Below the pieces are notes generated by a model. That model was not told the origin of the DNA. It saw only the letters and a list, made by a program, of their open reading frames with translations, and did no database searches. The translations under genes were made by a program, and so were the position numbers. From Actinomycetota bacterium (GTDB lineage: Bacteria > Actinomycetota > Humimicrobiia > Humimicrobiales > Humimicrobiaceae), in the NCBI GenBank assembly GCA_018897225.1, contig JAHILC010000277.1, positions 1 to 5,375 on the forward strand: a stretch of 5,375 nt of DNA, given 5' to 3'. Positions 4,576 through 5,375 of this stretch are shown here, piece by piece. Each line of letters begins with the position of its first letter. Within the stretch, counting starts at the first letter, position 1.

Positions 4576-5375
4576 ATGAGCCAAGTAGCAACATTATTCA
4601 GAAAAACTAAAATTGATTACTCGTGGTCTTTTTCTGACAAGACGAGAAAAGACACGGCGTATATTACGCACGGCTACCATCGCTATCCAGCAAAGTTTAT
4701 TCCCCATATAGTTTCTCGCTTGGCCGATAAGTACACGAGCGAAGGAGATTTAATTGTTGATCCGTTCGGTGGGTGCGGAACAACACTTGTTGAATCAAAA
4801 GCGATGGGGCGGCCATCAGTAGGTGTTGATATAAACCCTGTTGCCGTGCTTATCACAAAAGCTAAAATTATGCCGATTGACCCAGTAAAAATTGAAAAGG
4901 CATTTGTATTGCTGAAAAGCAAAATTGAGAAATACAACGAAAATACAAAAGTAAAAGCCCCAGAACATGAAAGAATTGACTACTGGTTCAAGCCCGAAGA
5001 AAAAAGGAAACTCGCTTTTATCTTTGCTGAAATTTCAAAACTGAAAGATCGGGACATTAGAGATTTCTTTTATTGCGGATTTTCAAACATTCTCAAAAAT
5101 TGCTCTATTTGGTTGCAGAAAAGTAATAAGCCAACAAGGGATTTTGAGAAAAAGCCATCTGACCCGATACAGACATTTTTCAAGCAAGCAAAAACGATGA
5201 TAAGGGGCAATGCAAGATTTTACGAATTGTCAAAAGAGAAAAATCATATTGAAGTGCCGAGCCAAGTTTATTGCACTGACGCAAGGACAATTCCCGTAAA
5301 AGACAATTCTGTTAGTTTGATTATTACTTCGCCGCCCTATGTAACCTCTTACGAATACGCCGATTTGCACCAGCT
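4576..5375 (+). CDS. Site-specific DNA methyltransferase, N-terminal part (runs off window)
   Basis: At least 266 residues are present and the frame is open to the window edge. Near the N-terminus is HGYHRYPAKFIPHIV (32-46), a signature of a class of amino-methyltransferases. Next come VDPFGGCGTTLVE (61-73, motif I, S-adenosylmethionine binding) and GVDINP (83-88, acidic motif II). CTDARTIP (233-240) leads into LIITSPPYVTSYEYAD, with the catalytic TSPPY at 251-255, which points to an N4-cytosine or N6-adenine amino-methyltransferase. The binding motif thus precedes the catalytic motif by about 180 residues, the reverse of the common TSPPY-first order. The ATG follows the regulator stop by one base and no Shine-Dalgarno sequence is seen, so translational coupling is likely. 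Base composition looks visibly richer in G and C than the AmaP-like gene, consistent with transfer. A cognate nuclease, if any, lies outside the window; an orphan methylase is equally possible. Confidence 0.88.
   Translation, partial: MSQVATLFRKTKIDYSWSFSDKTRKDTAYITHGYHRYPAKFIPHIVSRLADKYTSEGDLIVDPFGGCGTTLVESKAMGRPSVGVDINPVAVLITKAKIMPIDPVKIEKAFVLLKSKIEKYNENTKVKAPEHERIDYWFKPEEKRKLAFIFAEISKLKDRDIRDFFYCGFSNILKNCSIWLQKSNKPTRDFEKKPSDPIQTFFKQAKTMIRGNARFYELSKEKNHIEVPSQVYCTDARTIPVKDNSVSLIITSPPYVTSYEYADLHQ

Noticed and set aside
4683..4937. Minus-strand open frame of 84 codons.
   Set aside because: Antisense to the methyltransferase motif I region, which is clearly the coding strand.
4416..5375. Search for a CRISPR array, retron-like structure or second RNA gene downstream of the tRNA.
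   Set aside because: No spaced direct repeats or long structured non-coding stretch is visible; the sequence is coding almost throughout.

Overview
The window is AT-rich bacterial DNA. A tRNA gene with an encoded CCA end, Shine-Dalgarno and sigma70-type signals, and the families present (IS91 transposase, YegS/DgkB lipid kinase, AmaP/Asp23-like membrane protein, LivK-type binding protein, site-specific DNA methyltransferase) all point to Bacteria with the standard genetic code. The mix does not fix the phylum; an uncultured AT-rich lineage is the safest reading.

Layout. Positions 1-957 hold little intact coding sequence: a long imperfect AT hairpin (32-81), a minus-strand 72-residue orphan gene (146-364), and about 590 bases with one broken ORF (477-703). 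Positions 958-2286 encode an apparently intact IS91-family HUH transposase, followed by a weak terminator. Just downstream is the C-terminal end of a branched-chain amino acid binding protein gene (livK-like, 2458-2616), whose front is absent. Its stop overlaps the stop of a convergent, complete diacylglycerol/lipid kinase gene (2613-3488, minus). A 161-bp intergenic region with inverted repeats and a strong -10 separates the kinase from the divergent AmaP-like gene (3650-4291). A tRNA-Gly(CCC) follows at 4343-4416. A sigma70-like promoter then precedes the tail of an XRE-type regulator (4482-4574) and a DNA methyltransferase (4576 to the window end), with one base between them.

Function. The stable chromosomal genes are probably the lipid kinase, the AmaP-like envelope protein and the tRNA. 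Two stretches look like accessory DNA. The left one is the IS91 element with gene debris on both sides. The right one, beyond the tRNA-Gly, starts with a truncated regulator joined to a methyltransferase, as expected for the edge of a restriction-modification or defence island inserted at a tRNA gene. No integrase, nuclease or CRISPR array lies inside the window, so the island reading is inference. No wholly new system is demonstrated here; the best leads are the tRNA-adjacent methyltransferase module and what follows it past position 5375.
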